Position numbers and translations under genes: made by a program. Below, piece by piece: positions 1-7,874 of a DNA stretch of 18,925 nucleotides. Under the pieces are notes generated by a model. It was not told the origin of the DNA and did not search any database. It was given only the letters and a program-made list of their open reading frames with translations. This DNA comes from CAYSPS01 sp964432975. GTDB taxonomy: Bacteria; Babelota; Babeliae; Babelales; UBA12409. Location: the NCBI GenBank assembly GCA_964432975.1, contig CAYSPS010000017.1:1-18925 (forward strand), written 5' to 3'. The stretch's first letter is position 1. Each line of letters begins with the position of its first letter.

Positions 1-63
1 TACTTTCTCGATGATTCTATTGAACAGAGGAATTTAGGCCATGAATACAGCTTCTAAGAGCGC

Positions 64-297
64 CTACCATTCATCAACGCAAGGACAGCCAGGACAAGTT
101 GCACGTGAACGTTTTTGCGTAAAATCAATCAATGGTGCAGTTTTTTGTCTGTTGACAGAAGTGCTTTGTTCTAGATGCAGCGCAGCCAAAATTCTTGCAA
201 ATAATTTTACAACATCTTCTTGCTTTTTTTGTTCAGGTATTGCGAGTACACTCGTCATACACGTGCACAATAAAGCAATATACACACATCTTTTCAT
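64..297 (-). CDS. Small putative secreted protein, 77 aa
   Basis: Function not recognised. The N-terminus has a Lys-Arg n-region followed by a hydrophobic core (roughly residues 5-17) and a plausible cleavage site after Leu-Ala near residue 19, so it reads as a Sec signal peptide. The mature part is short and basic, with a C-terminal C-P-G-C-P-C cluster that could bind metal or form disulfides. The start is supported by an AGGAG Shine-Dalgarno on the minus strand about 7-8 nt upstream. A competing plus-strand frame over the same bases has neither a good ribosome site nor a recognisable N-terminus. It is divergent from the HIT gene. Being a real gene is likely; any role (envelope or host-directed) is inference. 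Confidence 0.6.
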   Translation of the reverse strand: MKRCVYIALLCTCMTSVLAIPEQKKQEDVVKLFARILAALHLEQSTSVNRQKTAPLIDFTQKRSRATCPGCPCVDEW

Positions 298-340
298 CGC
301 ATCTTTCTCCTCATATCAAAAATAATTAATCATCACCTGC

Positions 341-370
341 AGTGTAACGCGCACGTAATAAATAATACAA
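341..370 (-). promoter_or_regulatory. Candidate sigma70-type promoter for the 64-297 gene
   Basis: On the minus strand TTGTAT (365-370) is followed, after 18 nt, by TACACT (341-346). It would give a leader of about 35-40 nt containing the AGGAG site. Judged by eye only. Confidence 0.35.
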
Positions 371-397
371 GACTTCTTTCTGCCCTTCTAATGGCAA

Positions 398-406
398 TGG
401 TATACT
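398..406 (+). promoter_or_regulatory. Extended -10 promoter element for the HIT gene
   Basis: TGGTATACT is a TGn extended -10 with box TATACT at 401-406. No convincing -35 is visible, which fits an extended -10 promoter. The predicted start near 413 leaves a leader of about 22 nt before the ATG at 435. The same TGnTATACT motif precedes three other genes in the window. Confidence 0.5.
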
Positions 407-434
407 GACGAAGAAAAACTAAGGAATGCATTTT

Positions 435-935
435 ATGAAAAAACTTTATGCCCCCTGGCGACAAGCATATGCTGGCCGTATCCATGCAAAAGAAAAATCT
501 GCATGTATTTTTTGTCAAGCAGCGCACACAACAGATGACAAGAAATATTTTGTTATCAGACGCTATAAACACTGTTTTTTAATGCTCAATACGTATCCAT
601 ACAATGCAGGGCATATTATGATCATATCAAATGAACATTGTGCGGATCTCGCACACCTTTCAGTAACGGCGCGCACAGAACTTATGCATGCCATCAACGA
701 TGGTATTCAATTGTTAAAAAAAACGCTCAAGCCTGAAAGTTTTAATGTCGGCATCAATCTCGGTAAATTTGCTGGCGCTGGCATTCCCGACCATCTGCAT
801 GTCCATATCGTTCCACGTTGGCAGGGAGATACAAATTTCATGCCAATCATTGCGCAAACCAAACAAATTTCTTTTGATTTACATGAAATATACAAAAAGC
901 TCACTGCACAGAGCAAAAAATTCGATAAAATTTAA
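435..935 (+). CDS. HIT-family protein (Ap4A hydrolase/phosphorylase-like), 166 aa
   Basis: A histidine-triad nucleotide-binding protein, a family of cytoplasmic nucleotidyl hydrolases and transferases. The triad H120-L-H122-V-H124 followed by I-V is seen directly; by family analogy the middle His (122) is the nucleophile. The N-terminal APWR motif (residues 6-9) and the C24-x2-C27 pair match the HIT subgroup often annotated as Ap4A phosphorylase-like, and N-x2-P-Y-N-A-G-H (residues 52-60) is the usual upstream strand. An ATG also exists at 426, but the AAGGA ribosome site (421-425) abuts it and sits 9 nt before the ATG at 435, which is therefore preferred. alaS follows with its own promoter. 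The substrate cannot be told from sequence. Confidence 0.9.
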   Translation: MKKLYAPWRQAYAGRIHAKEKSACIFCQAAHTTDDKKYFVIRRYKHCFLMLNTYPYNAGHIMIISNEHCADLAHLSVTARTELMHAINDGIQLLKKTLKPESFNVGINLGKFAGAGIPDHLHVHIVPRWQGDTNFMPIIAQTKQISFDLHEIYKKLTAQSKKFDKI

Positions 936-957
936 CGTACTCACGACGTAAATACGG

Positions 958-986
958 TTGTCAAATATGCATTTTTTGGCTAATAT
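958..986 (+). promoter_or_regulatory. Sigma70-type promoter for alaS
   Basis: TTGTCA (958-963), 17-nt spacer, TAATAT (981-986). Predicted transcription start near 993, leader about 31 nt, followed by AAGGA at 1014-1018. Good match in both boxes and in spacing. Confidence 0.65.
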
Positions 987-1023
987 TTAAGAATAAATTC
1001 AATTGGTACCGTTAAGGATATCC

Positions 1024-3603
1024 ATGAAGTCGCTTGATATTCGCAAAAAGTTTTTTGATTTTTTCCGTCGACGTGGACATGAGATAGTTGCCAGCTCATC
1101 GTTAATCCCAGCTGACGACCCAACATTGCTTTTTGCCAATGCGGGCATGAATCAATTTAAAGATCTTTTTTTGGGCAAAGAAAAACGCAGTTACACACGC
1201 GCTGCATCGATTCAAAAGTGTGTACGCGCGGGCGGTAAACACAATGATTTAGACAATGTTGGCTTTACCAAGCGACATCTCACATTCTTTGAAATGATGG
1301 GCAATTTTTCATTCGGCGATTATTTTAAAAAAGATGCTATTCGATTTGCATGGGATTTTTTGACCAAAGAGATGGGTATTCCAGCCCATCGCTTAGTTGC
1401 TACAGTTTACAAAACTGATGATGAAGCATATGACATTTGGCACAAAGATATTGGTTTGCCAAAAAACCGTATTTTTCGTTGCGGTGAAAAAGATAATTTT
1501 TGGACAATGGGCGACACTGGCCCCTGCGGCCCATGTACAGAAATTTTATATGATCGTGATCCATCAAATTCTCAAGAAGTGATTGATCCAAACGCAGACG
1601 ATGTACGCTTTTTAGAAATTTGGAACAATGTTTTCATGCAATATGATCGTCAAAAAGATGGTACACTCGTACCTCTCAAACAAACTGGCGTAGACACCGG
1701 CATGGGACTCGAACGGCTTTGTTTGGTAATGCAAGACAAAGATTCGATCTATGAAACTGATCTTTTTATGCCAATCATCAAACAAATTGAAAAATTAACT
1801 GGACTTGTCTACGAAAAACAGCCAGATGACATGCGGGCCGCATTTCGTGTGCTGGCAGATCATGCGCGCTCTTCAAGTTTAATTATTGCCGACGGTTGCA
1901 CTCCGTGCAATGAAGGGCGCGGTTATGTTTTGCGTAAAATCATTCGACGTGCTGCGCTTTTTGATCAAAAATTATCAAAGCACCCAATATTTCCACAACT
2001 TGTTGATGCCGTCATAGAAATTTTGGGCGATATATATCCAGAACTTAAAACAAGTCACAAACTCATTGTGTCGCTGCTTAAGACTGAAGTAAACAAATTC
2101 GCCGAAAATCTGGTACGCGGACAACATATTTTAGAACGTTATTTTGAACAAAATCAGACAAGCAAAAAAATCACCGGTCAACAAGCGTTTAAACTCTATG
2201 ATACGTATGGATTTCCTTACGAAGTCACTAATCTTGTCGCACAAGATCGCAAAACGTTCGATCAGCTCATGGAAAAGCAACGAGAACAATCAGGACAAAA
2301 AACACGCGAAGATCTCAATGTTTCGCTCGATCCAGCCATTACAACAACATTTGTTGGTTATGATGAATTGCATGCGACATCGCATATTATAAGCATTATC
2401 AAAAACAACACACTGGTTAACGAAGTGGCCGAAGATGATGAGTGTTGGATTATCCCTCAAAAAACCCCTTTTTATGTTGAACGTGGTGGACAAGTAAGCG
2501 ATGAGGGAACAGTTATTATTAATACCGAAATAGTTCCTGTGCTCGATCTCAAACTCATTGGCAATGCCGTTGCGATAAAAATCCACGCACCGTGTGCATT
2601 TAAAAAAGCACAAGAAATTACACAAATCGTCGACAAAAGACGCTTTGACATTATGCGCAATCATACGGCAACACATTTGTTGCAAGCAGCGCTTGTAAAA
2701 TTTCTTGGCGCACACATCAAACAGGCCGGGTCTCTCGTATCACCAAACTACTTGCGATTTGATTTTAATTATCATGAAAATTTAACTGCACCGATGGTCA
2801 AAGAAGTCGAAGAATTCGTCAATCAGTACATTTGGCAAAACATTCCCGTCACGACAACGATCACATCTTTTGAACAAGCAAAAAAAGCTGGCGCTACTGC
2901 ACATTTTGAAGAAAAGTATAATCCAGAATGCGTACGTTTAGTCAACATCGAAGGTGTTTCACAAGAATTATGCGGTGGCACACATGTCAGCGCAACTGGC
3001 ATGATCGGGTGTTTTAAAATAACTGAAGTAAGCGCAGTCTCAGCGGGCATGCGACGCATTACAGCAGTAACCGGAACCAAGGCACTTGAGCTGTTTCAAA
3101 GCTCATACCAAACCGTACGCGGACTGGGACAAATACTTAAAGTTCAGCTGGACGATATTTTTGAAACTGTCGAGCAACACATCGAACAGGAACGTGAACT
3201 TAATAAACAAAACAAGGCTTGTCAACAACAGTTAATAAAGCTTCAGGTGCCGCAACTTCTTAAAGATGCAAAGAAAGTAGGCTCTTATCAGTTTCTTGCT
3301 GTGCACATTGATATTGAACCGAGCGAACTACGCGCTGTAGCAAACGAATTTATCAAACAATTTCAAGGCCTTCTTGTCGTACAAACGACAACACATGGGC
3401 AGCTATCATTTGTTGCTCTGCTTTCAAAAAACCTTGAAAAATCACTCAACCTCAAACAACTTGCTCAAGAGTTACAGGCAACACTCAATGTCCGCGGCGG
3501 AGGCAGTAATAACATGATTCAAGGAAGCGCAACCGTATCAGTTCAAAATTTACAAAAAGCTATAGAAACTTGGTTGAGTAAGCCAACGCACGAAAAAACA
3601 TAA
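1024..3603 (+). CDS. alaS: Alanyl-tRNA synthetase, 859 aa
   Basis: Class II synthetase that charges tRNA-Ala and edits mischarged Ser/Gly, acting in the cytoplasm. The N-terminal catalytic core begins R-x2-F-x-D-F-F with the F-A-N-A-G-M-N-Q-F motif near residues 41-49, and G-D-T-G-P-C-G-P-C-T-E follows at about 163-173. The editing domain carries H547-T-A-T-H551 and C650-G-G-T-H654, the four zinc/editing ligands. A C-Ala domain ends in G-G-G-S-N-N-M near the C-terminus, a thinned version of the usual glycine-rich motif. Length is close to the usual 860-880 aa, so the gene is full length. A TTG at 1003 would extend it by 7 residues, but AAGGA at 1014-1018 sits 5 nt before the ATG at 1024 and supports the shorter start. 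Confidence 0.98.
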   Translation: MKSLDIRKKFFDFFRRRGHEIVASSSLIPADDPTLLFANAGMNQFKDLFLGKEKRSYTRAASIQKCVRAGGKHNDLDNVGFTKRHLTFFEMMGNFSFGDYFKKDAIRFAWDFLTKEMGIPAHRLVATVYKTDDEAYDIWHKDIGLPKNRIFRCGEKDNFWTMGDTGPCGPCTEILYDRDPSNSQEVIDPNADDVRFLEIWNNVFMQYDRQKDGTLVPLKQTGVDTGMGLERLCLVMQDKDSIYETDLFMPIIKQIEKLTGLVYEKQPDDMRAAFRVLADHARSSSLIIADGCTPCNEGRGYVLRKIIRRAALFDQKLSKHPIFPQLVDAVIEILGDIYPELKTSHKLIVSLLKTEVNKFAENLVRGQHILERYFEQNQTSKKITGQQAFKLYDTYGFPYEVTNLVAQDRKTFDQLMEKQREQSGQKTREDLNVSLDPAITTTFVGYDELHATSHIISIIKNNTLVNEVAEDDECWIIPQKTPFYVERGGQVSDEGTVIINTEIVPVLDLKLIGNAVAIKIHAPCAFKKAQEITQIVDKRRFDIMRNHTATHLLQAALVKFLGAHIKQAGSLVSPNYLRFDFNYHENLTAPMVKEVEEFVNQYIWQNIPVTTTITSFEQAKKAGATAHFEEKYNPECVRLVNIEGVSQELCGGTHVSATGMIGCFKITEVSAVSAGMRRITAVTGTKALELFQSSYQTVRGLGQILKVQLDDIFETVEQHIEQERELNKQNKACQQQLIKLQVPQLLKDAKKVGSYQFLAVHIDIEPSELRAVANEFIKQFQGLLVVQTTTHGQLSFVALLSKNLEKSLNLKQLAQELQATLNVRGGGSNNMIQGSATVSVQNLQKAIETWLSKPTHEKT

Positions 3604-3606
3604 ATA

Positions 3607-3636
3607 TTGATTTAAAACAATACACTCGATTAGACT
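3607..3636 (+). promoter_or_regulatory. Candidate promoter for the 3665 gene
   Basis: TTGATT (3607-3612), 18-nt spacer, TAGACT (3631-3636), starting just after the alaS stop codon. It would give a leader of about 22 nt containing a run of G residues that acts as the ribosome site. Confidence 0.35.
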
Positions 3637-3664
3637 AAAAGAAAGCTCGAAAAGGGGGGCTTGC

Positions 3665-4429
3665 ATGAAGATGTTTTGGGTAGTTTTGTTTTGTTTTGCA
3701 TGTCTCAACCGTCATGAGCTTTTTTCTATAGTCACCATCACACACAATTTAAGCGACCGCGCCGCCAAAGAATATATCGATTTTTCATTAACTGCAGATA
3801 AGATTGACATCTTTCCTGAAAATGATGATGATTTTATCCATACTTCGGTTTTACAACCATATACGCCAACAAAAAAAATTGAGCCAATTACAGCACCAAG
3901 CAAGCCGCTGGAAACTCAGTTAAAAACCGTTTCGGAACAAGCACGTACACCATCACTGTATGCAAATACGGATGCGCAAGAATTGAAACTTTTTGACGAA
4001 GCTGTCAACAGCCCATCAAATCCAAAGGAATTTCAAAACGAAGAGTTCAACCTCTTTTCGCGTCGCAGTACGCAACTCCTGTATCTGCCAAAAGATTTCA
4101 ATTTACGCCCCAACATGTTTCACGTCGGGCCACAATTTATGTCGGTTGTTGATTACTACGTTGACAATTACTTTCTTACGCCAGGTGAGCGCTACATCAC
4201 TGATAGCGAATCTTTTCAAATTACCATCTTGCGTAAATTGCAACAAAGTATTTTGGGCAATACCGATATTCCACCAATCGCTTTTAGAGTTACGTGCCCA
4301 ACTGATACTCGCGTAGAATTTGACATCTCTGAATTTGAACAAATTCCAACATATGCAACCAATACACGTGCAAAAGGTTGTGTTATATCGATGGTAACAG
4401 CTCCTGGCTGGTATCAACGACAACAATAA
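3665..4429 (+). CDS. Putative secreted protein of unknown function, 254 aa
   Basis: No family recognised. The N-terminus is Met-Lys followed by a strongly hydrophobic stretch (about residues 3-14) and a polar turn, consistent with a Sec signal peptide with cleavage near residue 21. The rest is soluble-looking: an acidic, Pro/Ser-rich, probably flexible region (about 40-130), then a more ordered C-terminal half with conserved-looking aromatic and Gly residues and two Cys that might form a disulfide. The ribosome site is an AGGGGGG run (3653-3659) about 5 nt from the ATG. Its stop lies 3 nt from the tsaD stop on the other strand, so the two genes converge without a visible terminator. A lineage-specific envelope or exported protein is a reasonable inference, nothing more. 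Confidence 0.7.
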   Translation: MKMFWVVLFCFACLNRHELFSIVTITHNLSDRAAKEYIDFSLTADKIDIFPENDDDFIHTSVLQPYTPTKKIEPITAPSKPLETQLKTVSEQARTPSLYANTDAQELKLFDEAVNSPSNPKEFQNEEFNLFSRRSTQLLYLPKDFNLRPNMFHVGPQFMSVVDYYVDNYFLTPGERYITDSESFQITILRKLQQSILGNTDIPPIAFRVTCPTDTRVEFDISEFEQIPTYATNTRAKGCVISMVTAPGWYQRQQ

Positions 4430-4432
4430 TGT

Positions 4433-5455
4433 CTAGTTAATATCAAGCAGTTGTGTAGCCAAACGCCCTTGAGTAAAGCGATAGTTGGCAACAAATGCAG
4501 CCATTGCAGCGTTATCTGTGCAATACTGTCGAGATGGCACAAAGAATGGCAATCCATGAAGATTTGCCCACGCACGCACTTGTTCACGCAAAAAATAATT
4601 TGATGCAACACCGCCAACAAACGTTACGGCTTTAATCAATCGATGCACACAATATGCACGTGTAAGGCGCTCAACAAATACATCAGCTATACAGTTTAAC
4701 AACGAGCTTGATATCTGCCGTTTATCATTATCGCTGAGCTCACGTATAAAAGTACGCGCCTCTAAATCATAAAATCCACGAGCAACCACATCATAAAGAA
4801 CAGCGGTTTTCAATCCTGAAAAACTAAAGTCGAGCGTTTTTTGCTTATTACGCGGATAGCACAAAACATCAGTAAAATTTACCTGCGCGGCAAGTTGTTC
4901 CAAAATCGGACCACCAGGATATGCAAGTCCAATAAGTTTAGCAACTTTATCAAACGCCTCACCAGCTGCATCATCAAGTGTCGTGCCAAGCATTTGATAT
5001 TGACCAAAATCATAAACCATATACAACGCAGTATTGCCGCCCGAAGCCATCAGACACACATGCGGAAACGGGACTTGTTGTTCTAAAAATGAAGAAAATA
5101 TGTGACCCTCAACATGATCAACCGCTACCAAAGGTTTACGCAAACAAGATGCGATCGCTTTAGCAAAACATACCCCCACAAGCAACGAACCGGGTAATCC
5201 CGGCTTGTTAACCACACCTATTGCAGCTATTTCTTGTAATGCAACACCGGCTTGCTCCAATGCTTGCGTAACAACCGTATTGATCGTATTTAAATGACTG
5301 CGTGAAGCAATTTCTGGTACAACGCCACCATATGATTGATGCAACAAAATTTGAGAACACACACTATTTGAACACACGCCGCGTGCATTGCTATACACGC
5401 TGGCAGCAGTTTCATCACATGATGTTTCAATCGCTAAAATTAAACATTCAGCCAT
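4433..5455 (-). CDS. tsaD: tRNA N6-adenosine threonylcarbamoyltransferase TsaD, 340 aa
   Basis: Transfers the threonylcarbamoyl group from TC-AMP to A37 of ANN-decoding tRNAs, working in the cytoplasm with TsaB and TsaE in bacteria. Diagnostic features: N-terminal A-I-E-T-S-C-D-E-T (residues 8-16), the metal-binding H114-V-E-G-H118 motif, M-x-S-G-G-N-T (136-142), G-E-A-F-D-K (165-170), S-G-L-K-T (213-217), G-G-V-A-S-N (281-286), and the third metal ligand D314 in T-D-N-A-A. Length equals the family norm. The ribosome site is weak; the start is chosen on the conserved N-terminus. It lies 12 nt after the stop of the upstream secreted-protein gene, so both are probably one transcript. tsaB, tsaC and tsaE are not in the window. 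Confidence 0.97.
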   Translation of the reverse strand: MAECLILAIETSCDETAASVYSNARGVCSNSVCSQILLHQSYGGVVPEIASRSHLNTINTVVTQALEQAGVALQEIAAIGVVNKPGLPGSLLVGVCFAKAIASCLRKPLVAVDHVEGHIFSSFLEQQVPFPHVCLMASGGNTALYMVYDFGQYQMLGTTLDDAAGEAFDKVAKLIGLAYPGGPILEQLAAQVNFTDVLCYPRNKQKTLDFSFSGLKTAVLYDVVARGFYDLEARTFIRELSDNDKRQISSSLLNCIADVFVERLTRAYCVHRLIKAVTFVGGVASNYFLREQVRAWANLHGLPFFVPSRQYCTDNAAMAAFVANYRFTQGRLATQLLDIN

Positions 5456-5467
5456 ACAACTTTTAGA

Positions 5468-6193
5468 TTACTGGATCATCGTATGATTATCCATGCGCAC
5501 ACAACATTGCTCTGGCAATGCGTGTGTACTTTTTAAATTCATAAGACAGATCTGAGCCTGGATAAGCGCTTCTTTAAGCTGTTGCGCATTAAAATCTTTG
5601 GCAACTATTGGCGACGGCAGACGCACCATTGTTTCAGTGTCACTGAGCGATTGATAACTAAAAACAACATTGCGGTTATTATTTTTTTCAAAAAACTCAC
5701 TGCTTATTGGAATAATAAGCGTATGCTCAGGCACAATCAAACGAAATTTATTCAACACAAGCTGTTTGGGCAACTGTTTATGCTTTACACGCCAATTGTG
5801 CGTGGCTTTTGAACGATCCCACAAAAGTTGTGCGCGCTTTAATTGATAAAAATCATATGGCGCGTCAGGCGCAAGTGTTAAATAACAAATCGTATTATCA
5901 TCATTTGCATAACGAATATGGTACGGATCAACAAATAAAATATGCAATCGCGATATTTCACGGCGCTCTTTGAAACAATAAATTCCATCACTTACTTTTA
6001 TCAATGTCCCATCATAGTAAAGCCATAACTGCTGCGCATCTACATCTTTAAGTGGAATTTCCAAAGAACCAATAAAACAACACTGATGAGCTTCTTGAGT
6101 TTGGCATGAGCAGGCTATTTTTTCTGTTGATTCAATAGCCAAGAGGGATGCACAGCTGATAAACATAAATAAAAAAAGACCGCGCAGGTACAT
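5468..6193 (-). CDS. Putative secreted protein of unknown function, 241 aa
   Basis: No family recognised. The first about 19 residues form a typical Sec signal peptide (short n-region with Arg, hydrophobic core, L-L-A-I-E near the cleavage site). The mature protein starts with a Cys-rich patch (C28, C30, C38, C39), continues with what looks like a beta-rich middle containing many Tyr/Trp, and has another C-C pair near the C-terminus. Disulfide bonding is therefore possible. AAAGGA lies about 9 nt before the ATG and an extended -10 element lies further upstream. The gene is the first of a two-gene unit with tsaD; no functional link to tRNA modification is implied by the sequence. Confidence 0.72.
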   Translation of the reverse strand: MYLRGLFLFMFISCASLLAIESTEKIACSCQTQEAHQCCFIGSLEIPLKDVDAQQLWLYYDGTLIKVSDGIYCFKERREISRLHILFVDPYHIRYANDDNTICYLTLAPDAPYDFYQLKRAQLLWDRSKATHNWRVKHKQLPKQLVLNKFRLIVPEHTLIIPISSEFFEKNNNRNVVFSYQSLSDTETMVRLPSPIVAKDFNAQQLKEALIQAQICLMNLKSTHALPEQCCVRMDNHTMIQ

Positions 6194-6244
6194 AGTACGT
6201 AATCCTTTAGTTTAATTGAGATACGTAGTTGTTCATGAGAAAAA

Positions 6245-6253
6245 AGTATATCA
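6245..6253 (-). promoter_or_regulatory. Extended -10 promoter element for the 241-aa gene and tsaD
   Basis: Minus-strand TGATATACT, box TATACT at 6245-6250, no convincing -35. Transcription would start near 6238 with a leader of about 45 nt. The element sits within 20 nt of the smpB start codon on the other strand, so the two divergent units share this region. Confidence 0.45.
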
Positions 6254-6261
6254 TAAGAACC

Positions 6262-6708
6262 ATGAAAGTAGTTATAGAAAATAAAAAAGCCCTCTTTAAT
6301 TACCACATTCTCGACCGTTTAGAGGCGGGAATTGTTTTGACGGGCGACGAAGTTAAATCATTGCGCGCCAAGCACGGATCACTTGCCGGAGCTTTTGCAC
6401 AATTTCATCAAGGGCAATTAATGCTTCTTAACGCAAACATTCCACCATATTCACATGCGTACCAAAAAAAAGACGAGCTCGCGACGCGCAGTCGCGTATT
6501 GTTACTGCACAAGCGCGAACTGATGAAACTATTGGGCGACGTGTCGCGCAAGGGAATCACGTTAATTCCAACCAAAATTTATTTTAATGAAAAAAATATT
6601 GCCAAAGTTGAGATCGGCATCGCACAACACAAAAAAGCTGCTGATAAACGCCAAGCAATCAAAGAACGAGACATCAAGCGCGAGCTTGCACGTGAAGTAA
6701 AGTATTAA
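6262..6708 (+). CDS. smpB: SsrA-binding protein SmpB, 148 aa
   Basis: Binds the tRNA-like domain of tmRNA and carries it to stalled ribosomes for trans-translation. Seen directly: the N-terminal K-V-V-I-E-N-K-K-A-x4-Y-x-I-L-D block, then G-I-V-L-T-G-D-E-V-K-S-L-R, both signatures of SmpB; the central beta-barrel; and a basic C-terminal tail (K-K-A-A-D-K-R and following) that reaches into the ribosomal A site and mRNA channel. Upstream in-frame starts exist (TTG 6229, ATG 6235), but the conserved family N-terminus begins at the ATG at 6262 and the length then fits the usual 145-160 aa. No clear ribosome site is visible before any of these starts. Its partner RNA gene lies 640 nt downstream. 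Confidence 0.96.
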   Translation: MKVVIENKKALFNYHILDRLEAGIVLTGDEVKSLRAKHGSLAGAFAQFHQGQLMLLNANIPPYSHAYQKKDELATRSRVLLLHKRELMKLLGDVSRKGITLIPTKIYFNEKNIAKVEIGIAQHKKAADKRQAIKERDIKRELAREVKY

Positions 6709-6720
6709 AAACTTTTACCG

Positions 6721-7119
6721 TCACCCTGCGCACACTTCAATGCTACAGTCTTTACCAAACAGATGTCTATGGTGATTGTAAAAATGCACCATTTCATTGG
6801 CTGTCGAACCACGAACTGCAAGCCGCTTTGCCTGCATCTCTTGCACAGCTTTCATCATATGCACCCACACCAATGAACGATTGGCAGGCGTTGCCCAAAA
6901 AGCATCTAAAAACACTTCATCAGGATTCTTACTGTTTTTTAGCAAGTCGTATCTACCACGAAAGTCACTGCCAACGTACAACATTGCTTCATGTCTATCA
7001 CCACGTGTTTTTGACCGTATATCCAAGCCACCCCTAGGGTGCCAACCACGTTCCATCGCCATCCCTATACACGGCATCATGCACCAAGCAAATAAAAGCA
7101 AAGCAAATCCCCGACTCAT
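6721..7119 (-). CDS. Small putative secreted protein, 132 aa
   Basis: Function not recognised. Residues 1-21 form a signal peptide (Ser-Arg n-region, hydrophobic core, G-M-A before the likely cleavage point). The mature part is basic, with G-G-L-D-I-R and L-Y-V-G-S-D-F-R-G-R-Y-D-L-L blocks, a helical middle, and a His-rich F-Y-N-H-H-R-H-L-F segment near the end followed by two Cys. AAGGGG lies about 7 nt before the ATG. The gene lies between smpB and ssrA on the opposite strand and converges with smpB with a 12-nt gap. It has its own upstream promoter candidate. Confidence 0.68.
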   Translation of the reverse strand: MSRGFALLLFAWCMMPCIGMAMERGWHPRGGLDIRSKTRGDRHEAMLYVGSDFRGRYDLLKNSKNPDEVFLDAFWATPANRSLVWVHMMKAVQEMQAKRLAVRGSTANEMVHFYNHHRHLFGKDCSIEVCAG

Positions 7120-7159
7120 GATCGGACCCCTTATTTGAATATTTTGTTTTTACAGAATC

Positions 7160-7189
7160 AGTATAAGCACAAAAAAATTTGTTTTCCAA
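7160..7189 (-). promoter_or_regulatory. Candidate promoter for the 132-aa secreted protein
   Basis: Minus strand: TTGGAA (7184-7189), 18-nt spacer, TATACT (7160-7165). Leader about 34 nt with a G-rich ribosome site. It lies back-to-back with the ssrA promoter, about 85 nt away. Confidence 0.45.
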
Positions 7190-7273
7190 ATGCGCCCATA
7201 TTTTAAACAGTATTATATTCTGCAAGCATCGACGCAGTCGAAAAAAAAGATTTTAGCCCACGCAAAAAACTGT

Positions 7274-7302
7274 TTGACAAAGCAATAACGCCATGTTACT
7301 AT
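7274..7302 (+). promoter_or_regulatory. Strong sigma70-type promoter for ssrA
   Basis: Consensus TTGACA (7274-7279), 17-nt spacer, TACTAT (7297-7302) preceded by TGT, so it also has an extended -10. Transcription would start near 7309, about 40 nt before the mature tmRNA 5' end, which is normally made by RNase P. A second TATAAT at 7319-7324 could serve as a nearer start but lacks a good -35. Confidence 0.7.
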
Positions 7303-7347
7303 TTGTAATAAGAAAGCTTATAATTTCTTAATTTCTTTGAAATTGCT

Positions 7348-7700
7348 GGGGGCGTACTGGCTTCGACGGAGCAGTGTGGGGTCAGAGTGCATGCCGAGCG
7401 TTGTCTGTGTGCTCGTAAAGTAAACAGTCAAACAATACGTGCAGTTAATCCTGCAATTGCTGCTGCATAACCTGCAGTAACAACCTGTTGACTGGCATGT
7501 CTACTTGCTGGTCAACTTGCATAATACGGTAGAACTTATGCGCAAAGTTTTTTGGTTTGTTAGCGCATGTCGTACATTAAACCGACCACGTTCGTTTTAC
7601 CTCGTCTTTGGGAAAAACGTGGCATGATCAAAGACTGAGCATGGAGTGCTTTGACGTTGTGCTGTTTCGGACATGGGTTCGATTCCCATCGCCTCCACCA
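7348..7700 (+). ncRNA. ssrA: Transfer-messenger RNA (tmRNA)
   Basis: One-piece tmRNA of 353 nt that rescues stalled ribosomes together with SmpB. The 5' end carries the near-universal GGGGGCG...CTGGCTTCGACGG block. The 3' end carries a T-arm with loop TTCGATT between ATGGG and CCCAT, followed by an encoded CCA. The 5' GGGGGCG pairs with CGCCTCC before ACCA, giving a 7-bp acceptor stem with one G-U. The conserved GCCGAG/CTCG helix precedes the tag region, and GTTGAC (7487-7492) can pair with GTCAAC (7511-7516) in a downstream pseudoknot. No strong terminator is visible directly after it. Ends were set from the acceptor pairing. Confidence 0.97.
7441..7470 (+). other. tmRNA tag-peptide reading frame
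   Basis: The frame that ends in Ala-Ala-Ala and TAA (7468-7470) most plausibly resumes at GCA 7441, encoding A-V-N-P-A-I-A-A-A. With the Ala carried by tmRNA this gives a 10-residue degradation tag. GCA is preferred because Ala is the commonest first codon and T-A lies at -5/-4, as in E. coli. Upstream in-frame codons (AAC 7432, CAA 7438-region alternatives) would lengthen the tag and cannot be excluded. The hydrophobic Ala tail fits recognition by ClpXP-type proteases. Confidence 0.65.
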
Positions 7701-7798
7701 ATAAGAAATTTTTGTTATCGCCGCTAAAAATGGCATCGCCCCGGCTGTTTTTAATACAATGGACTTGAGTAAAAAAGTGCTTTGAACTCAACAAAATT

Positions 7799-7827
7799 TT
7801 GTAAAAAAATTATTTTGTTGGTATACT
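7799..7827 (+). promoter_or_regulatory. Promoter for the 7875 gene, overlaid on an inverted repeat
   Basis: TTGTAA (7799-7804), 17-nt spacer, TATACT (7822-7827) with TGG in front (extended -10). The arms CAACAAAAT (7789-7797) and ATTTTGTTG (7812-7820) form a 9-bp AT-rich inverted repeat that overlaps this promoter. It could be an operator or a weak terminator for ssrA read-through. Confidence 0.5.
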
Positions 7828-7874
7828 TTTAAGATAAAAATTTAAATTTTCATACACCAAGAAAGGTCGCATCG

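Noticed and set aside
41..325. 94-aa plus-strand ORF at the left edge
   Set aside because: No good ribosome site or recognisable N-terminus; the opposite strand has a gene with AGGAG and a signal peptide.
2290..2715. 141-aa minus-strand ORF
   Set aside because: Antisense to the alaS editing-domain region, Cys-rich shadow with no start signals.
7597..7794. 65-aa minus-strand ORF containing M-G-I-E-P-M-S-E
   Set aside because: It is antisense to the tmRNA 3' end. The G-I-E-P-M motif is the well-known false translation of the T-arm and CCA end of tRNA-like genes.
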